Source: Cadophora sp. MPI-SDFR-AT-0126 (lineage: Eukaryota; Ascomycota; Leotiomycetes; Helotiales; Ploettnerulaceae). From it: DNA of 64,000 bases. Shown piece after piece: positions 59,252 to 64,000 of the stretch. The notes below the pieces were generated by a model. It did not search any database, was not told the DNA's origin, and saw only the letters and a program-made list of their open reading frames with translations. Both the position numbers and the translations under genes were made by a program. The first letter of the stretch is position 1, and the number at the start of each line of letters is the position of its first letter. The stretch is taken from contig JAGMVK010000014.1 in the NCBI GenBank assembly GCA_020747065.1, positions 496,001 to 560,000 of the forward strand, in the 5' to 3' direction.

Positions 59252-60492
59252 TTGGGTGATAGGGGAGTATCGTACCATTGCTGTCAACTTCAACATCCAT
59301 CCTCTTCCTACCTGCCTACCTACGTCCCGTTCACTCGCTCATCTGCACCCTCACTCGTTCACTAAATCATGATTCATACGTTCTCTATCTCTCTCGTTCA
59401 TTGATGGTTGGCTGGGATGGGTTGGCATGGGTTGGGCCTTGTATCTATCTACTTCACGTCTCCGATACCTGTTCCTCTTGTTTGTCCAAGTGGTTGGAGC
59501 CGAATCGAGTTGCGTTGTCAGGCCGGTTTGGGTGGTTGGGAGGTTGGAAGGTTGGGACTAGGTCGGAGAAGGTTGGGATATGCGATGGATAAGGATAAGA
59601 AAGCGTGTGTCTTTGTGTCTCTGTGTGTGTGTGTGTGTTTGCGGGGTATCGTCGTTGATGTTGTTGTGATCTATGGTGTGAGGGTGCGAGCGATGAGATG
59701 CAAGCAAACAAGCAATCAAACAGACCAATTAAATAAGCAGAGTAAAGACAAATGATCAAGCAAGGAGTTTTTAGACGAATTTGGATTGGACTTTTTTGGA
59801 TGATGTTTTGTTTTGTTTGGTGGATGGGGAACGGGGAACGAGAATAAGTAGCTTGGTGCTGCCTTCCTGGCATTTTGGTTTGGTTTGGTTTGCTCGCTGC
59901 TTTTCTTTCGCGGAATTGATTGATTGATGGATATCAGATTGTATGTGGTTTTATTTCCTTTCCGTGTTTTTGGTCACTTACATATGTGGGAAAAGGTTGT
60001 ACGGTACTCGCTTGTGTTGTTGCGGGGATTGAAGAAGGGGATAGACAAGGGGAAGGGTATTACCAGGAGGCATATGCTGGGATCTCTATACTGATATACA
60101 TAAATGAATGGGTGAATAGGTGAAAGCAACAGAAAGGGGGAATTGAATGACGTGCTAAAGTAAAGGAATTGGAAACTTCAATGCATGAGCTGGAAGAGGC
60201 ACAGTTGAAGTCAAAGCATGAAGTAAAAGTACTGTATCGTGTATTCAATTCCCTGTGTACTGGCCGTATCCATCCAGACTGGGATACCGGCTGTATGCAT
60301 GTATATTTGTACCCTATGTTATGGTACACTGGTCCCGATTCAATGCTCCCCCAACCCTCCATCCCAATGAGCTGTTCGTCCAAGTAGAGAATACAAAAAC
60401 GCCAAATCGTGCATAACGAAATCAATTCAACGCAAGACAAGCAGAAGAATAACATCATCACAGCCTCCTAGTTTGTGAAGCCAGCGGCTGCC
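59252..60492. other. Convergent intergenic region with T/G-rich DNA
   Basis: About 1.2 kb between the 3' ends of the kinase and Brr6-type genes. It is T/G-rich on the plus strand, with a (GT)n tract at 59622-59638 and repeated GGTTGG/GGTTTGGTTT words. No supported gene. Confidence 0.55.
59622..59638 (+). repeat. (TG)n microsatellite
   Basis: About eight uninterrupted TG dinucleotides within T/G-rich DNA that is probably 3' untranslated. Confidence 0.8.
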
Positions 60493-61902
60493 CTACTCCA
60501 TCAAGTAACGATCTCCCTTGCTCGGACTCCTATTCCCTTTACTCGGGCTGCGATTTCCTTTACTAGGACTTCTCTGACCTGGCGTCTGGCTCGGCATGAT
60601 CTGTTGATACGTCTGCCCGCCATAGTAGTCGAAGCCCATATTGTTGTGTTGGGGCGTCTGAGGAGGGTGTCCCCATTGGAAGGGCGTTGGTGGCTGCTGT
60701 TGGGGGTAGAAGGGTGGTGCGGTGGGCATGTGCTGGTGGTTGGTTTTGGATCGGAAGGTGTTGAAGGCGAGGTTGTTGATGAGGATGCAGACCGTGACTA
60801 TCATTACGACGAAGATCTGGGTAGATTTCGTGTTAATATTGGAGTTCTTGACGGGCTGTGGTTTAAGTGGACTTACCATAGCTTTGTAGCTTATAGGCTC
60901 GATGAAGCTGTTGAAGATCTGGGCGAATGTATGGGCGCTGACTTGAGCTCTGCCAATACTGTTCGGATCTCTGTTCATGCAGTGTTCCCAGTTGTCGCAC
61001 GGAATCTGGAGAGCTGGTAGTCGGATATCTGCGCCACATTTGTTGACCACGAACTCCTGGGCGCATTTCGTCATCTCTGCTATAACGAGAGCTCGTTCCT
61101 TCTCAGAGGCCTTGTCAACGTCTGCTCGTACTGTCATCCAGAAAGAGTAGATGCCGAAAATGGTCAGGGCAGCGATGAACCCATTGACGCCTAGTTGTGC
61201 GTAGTATGAAAGGACATTTGGGAGGTTGGGATGCGATTCGATGTAGTTGAAGATAGAGGCAACCCAGCCCGGTTGGGGAGCCTCTGACTTCGAAGACTTG
61301 TTGCTCCTACTTCTTGATCGGGTCTCGCTGTCGTCCGATTCTGAGTCTGATCCATCCCGGTGTCCTCTCACTAGAGCATAGTCCCTTTCCATCCGCCTTC
61401 TCTTTCGGACCTTCTGTACGATCGCATTTCCGTATTTGCCTCGTCGATGGTCTGCCCTGCCTGGGCTGCTTCCTAGAAAGCCTGCGCCGTACTTGCCAAA
61501 GATAGGCTGTCTCACAGTCCCGCTGGGGTAAGCCATGGTTTGACTTTGCTTTGGAAGGTCGGGTGTGTCTTCTGCATCTGCGTTGTCTGCGGGCGACGAT
61601 TCGGCACCAGATACTTCTGAGAAGAGGTCTTGATCGAAGGGTTTCCGTGGTGTGGTAAAAGAAGGGTTGCGGAATGGTGGTGCGGGTGTAGATGATGCTC
61701 CCGTGAAGGAATTTGTTGGTCTCGGAGATTCGAATCCACCACCTGTGTATGAAGTCAGTTTATGGTTCTCAATTACCTCAAGCTAATGCTCACGGCTAGG
61801 TCCTTGCGGAAATGGAGATTTTGGGTCAGTAGGTCCAGAGGTTTGCCATTCCCAGTCCATAGGACTTTCATGTGATCGCTTTGTCTGGATATTGCCGAAC
61901 AT
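60493..61902 (-). CDS. Nuclear envelope protein of the Brr6/Brl1 family
   Basis: Three exons (61902-61794, 61742-60877, 60816-60493) give 432 residues. The N-terminal 200 residues are hydrophilic (DWEWQTSGPTDP, Ser/Thr/Pro-rich, then an Arg/Ser stretch). Helix 1 lies at about 220-242 (GFIAALTIFGIYSFW). The lumenal loop carries four Cys at 263, 272, 285 and 291, the disulfide pattern that defines the family. Helix 2 lies just after the last splice (AMIFVVMIVTVCILINN). The Pro/Gln-rich tail ends in three RSPSKG repeats. Brr6/Brl1 proteins act in the nuclear envelope in membrane homeostasis and nuclear pore assembly; many Pezizomycotina have one member covering both roles. The start reads MFGNIQTKRSHESPMDWE; the upstream 27 in-frame residues are untypical. 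It is divergent from IWS1. Confidence 0.9.
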
Positions 61903-62195
61903 TATTTTTGTGGTTTGTGTTTGTCTTTGCGATCGTAAAGGTGATGAGGGTGCGAAATCGAAGGCGATATCAGGACATGCCACTGGTTTCTATTTACTTA
62001 GATAAAAACATGCGGGGGACGCGGCCGCATTGCGCGGCTGAACTAGCGCAGAACCTTAATTGCTAGAGCCATCAAGCCCAGGTTTGACCAAACGAGCCGA
62101 CTACAAACATCACGACTCTAGATTTCTACAATAGCCTCCCTTTTCCTGAGGACCCCAGTGCACGCTCTTCCGTTCAATAAACACAATAGCACAAT
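61903..62195. promoter_or_regulatory. Divergent promoter between the Brr6/Brl1 and IWS1 genes
   Basis: The two start codons lie 293 bases apart on opposite strands. Both promoters must be here; no specific factor site was identified. Confidence 0.6.
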
Positions 62196-63583
62196 ATGTC
62201 TGACGAAGAACGCGATACCCCTCCGCCTCCAGCGGCAAACCCAGATCTCGACATGGACAATGAAGAGAACGATATTTCCGACAATGAATCCGAACTCAGT
62301 GAGGTCGATGAGGCTGAGTTTGCTGAATTCGATCCCACCACCGTTGCTCTCGAGGATAGACCATTGGTAGGAATTGACGAGGATGTTGCGCGAACACTCA
62401 AAGCTGGGAAAAGGAAGCGTGCAGACAAGGAGGGCGATGGCAAGAAACCGAAGGAGGCAAAGCGCGACAAGAAGAAGCGGGCTCGTCGTGACGATGATGA
62501 GGACCCAGATGGACAGGTTCTAGACGGCAAGAGAACGAAAAAGCCAAAGAGTGTGCGATCGGATAGAGAGAAGGGTGACAAGCCCCGAGAGAGAAGACCA
62601 CCCACGCCTGAGAATGAGGAGAATTTGACTCCGGAGGAGAGACGGCGCAGAGCGCTAGATAAGGCTATGGATGCTGCGCTCAAGAATCCCAATAAGAGAA
62701 GACGCAAGAAGGATGAAGTGGTAGGTTTCACTGTGAAGCTGGAGGGCACAGAATACTAATTATTACCAGGATCTTGAGGAGGCATTCGATGACGAGATTG
62801 CGGCTTTGAAGATCAGAATGGAGCAAGCTTGCGAAGCAGATAATTCTGCTCGTGAACAAGGCCAACCTGCACTTCAAAAGCTCAAGATGTTGCCTGAGGT
62901 GGTAGCTCTACTCAACAGAAATACTGTTCAACATTCGATCGTTGATCCCGATACCAACTTCCTCCAATCCGTCAAATTCTTCCTCGAACCTTTGAACGAT
63001 GGCAGTCTTCCAGCATACAACATCCAGAGAGATCTTTTCGCGGCTCTCACAAAGTTGCCCATTGAGAAGGAGGCGTTACTTAGTAGTGGTATCGGCAAGG
63101 TTGTCCTATACTACACAAAGAGCAAGAAGCCAGAGATTGGAATCAAAAGAACGGCGGAGAGATTGCTTGGAGAGTGGTCACGACCAATTCTAAAGCGTAG
63201 TGACGACTATAAGAAGCGCAAGGTCATTACCAAGGAGTTCGATCACCAGTATGTTCCTGTAGTCGTTTTATGATCCATTATACTGACGTTTTTGCAGGGC
63301 TGCCGCACTTGCTCATCGCCCATCTGGTACTCAATCGTCTCAAATGGCTCCCTCACAGCGTATTGCTCTTTCTCAAAAGGAGCTCGAGCGAGAACGTGTT
63401 CTTGCACAACCCAACAGAAGTACCAGAGCCAGAGTGGAAAGTGGGAACACCAGTTACACCATCGCACCGAAGAGTACTTTCGATGCAAGCAAGGGTCTGG
63501 ATCCTTCTTCCAGACCTATTGGTGCTGGTGGTATGGAAGCCTTCAGAAAGATGACAGCCAAGCAGGGTAAAAAGCGTTCCTGA
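62196..63583 (+). CDS. IWS1: Transcription elongation factor IWS1/Spn1
   Basis: Three exons (62196-62720, 62770-63248, 63298-63583) give 429 residues. The N-terminal 170 residues are acidic then strongly basic and disordered (SDNESELSEVDEAEF, then KRDKKKRARRDD), the region that contacts Spt6, histones and DNA in yeast Spn1. The folded core at about 175-330 is the TFIIS N-terminal (LW) type helical domain: EEAFDDEIAALKIRMEQA, KLKMLPEVVALLNRN, LPAYNIQRDLFAALTKLP, and RTAERLLGEWSRPILKRS. The C-terminal tail is conserved (SQRIALSQKELERER and IAPKSTFDASKG). IWS1 travels with RNA polymerase II and Spt6 and aids elongation and mRNA export. Both introns carry clear signals (GTAGGT/CCAG and GTATGT/GCAG). 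Confidence 0.93.
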
Positions 63584-64000
63584 TCTGTCTGACTTGGGAG
63601 GACAATTCTACAGCATATATTATCAGTGGATTTTTTTTTTCGAGATTGGCATTACGTTCCGACGGGTATTGAAATGAATACTTCGTGGTCGTGCTTTCGA
63701 CCTGGACTACATTTGAGCGAGGAGTTTGGTGGTAGGAAAAACCATTGCAGGACAATAAATGCGAAAATCGTCTGCGCCAGTTCCTCGGATACCGTGAAGG
63801 GCAGAAATGTGTCGGAGATGGGCTTGTTTGCGCTCGCATTCGGTTCCCGTCTCCAGTGGTCTGTCCAGACGTCATATCATGTCTCAGGCTCAAGTAACCG
63901 TTGAGATCTTTCTTTGTCTTCCCGTCATTCTGTCTCCCACGAGAACGTTTTGTAATGGGCCATCGGCATTTACTGCTGCCTGTTACGGCTCTTGAGCAAG
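63584..64000. other. 3' flank of IWS1; no further gene seen
   Basis: About 420 bases to the window edge, beginning with the probable 3' UTR of IWS1, including a run of nine T near 63633. Short frames present are overlaps in several frames with no motif. Confidence 0.5.

Noticed and set aside
62174..62749. 191-codon minus-strand Ser-rich frame
   Set aside because: Antisense shadow of the charged N-terminal half of IWS1.

Overview
This window is nuclear DNA of a filamentous ascomycete (Pezizomycotina). The evidence is spliced genes with mostly short introns of about 45-130 bases (GT...AG, often a CTAAC/CTGAC-like branch site), a Zn(II)2Cys6 regulator, MFS permeases, a fungal complex I 21 kDa subunit, and a transposon fossil that looks damaged by repeat-induced point mutation (RIP). 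A leotiomycete is possible, but I cannot fix the class from sequence alone. All exon joins below were worked out by hand from splice signals, phase and family motifs; each CDS span is exon-plus-intron. Eighteen of the nineteen main models close in frame without repair. The MYND gene needs a frameshift.

Layout. 1-7.7 kb is mostly non-coding, with one small four-helix membrane protein gene (2256-3350). 7.7-17.6 kb holds a Cid1-type non-canonical poly(A)/poly(U) polymerase, a thioredoxin-fold AhpC/TSA-like protein and a long aquaglyceroporin. 17.9-24.4 kb holds a small membrane protein and then a divergent pair: an MFS sugar porter and an intracellular GH31 alpha-xylosidase. They share a 1.2 kb intergenic region that carries a GGCTAAA box. 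25.6-31.9 kb holds a charged protein of unknown function and the divergent pair Lunapark / GRIP golgin. 32.3-37.3 kb is an accessory-looking pair, a zinc-cluster regulator and a 14-helix-type MFS exporter. It is followed by a dead, AT-rich piggyBac-like transposon (37.6-39.7 kb) with imperfect inverted ends.

40.4-47.6 kb is a dense housekeeping block: SKI2 RNA helicase, Swi3/Csm3 fork-protection factor, complex I 21 kDa subunit and the tRNA adenosine deaminase TAD2. 49.5-53.0 kb holds an RNase H-like protein with a degenerate active site and a MYND-finger protein carrying an apparent one-base frameshift. About 4 kb of sparse DNA then leads to an SRPK protein kinase (57.1-59.3 kb). The window ends with the divergent pair Brr6/Brl1 (nuclear envelope) and IWS1/Spn1 (transcription elongation).

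The most coherent functional unit is the permease/alpha-xylosidase pair, which suggests uptake and intracellular trimming of xyloglucan oligosaccharides such as isoprimeverose. The most distinctive structure is the transposon fossil. I found no CRISPR array, rRNA or convincing tRNA.
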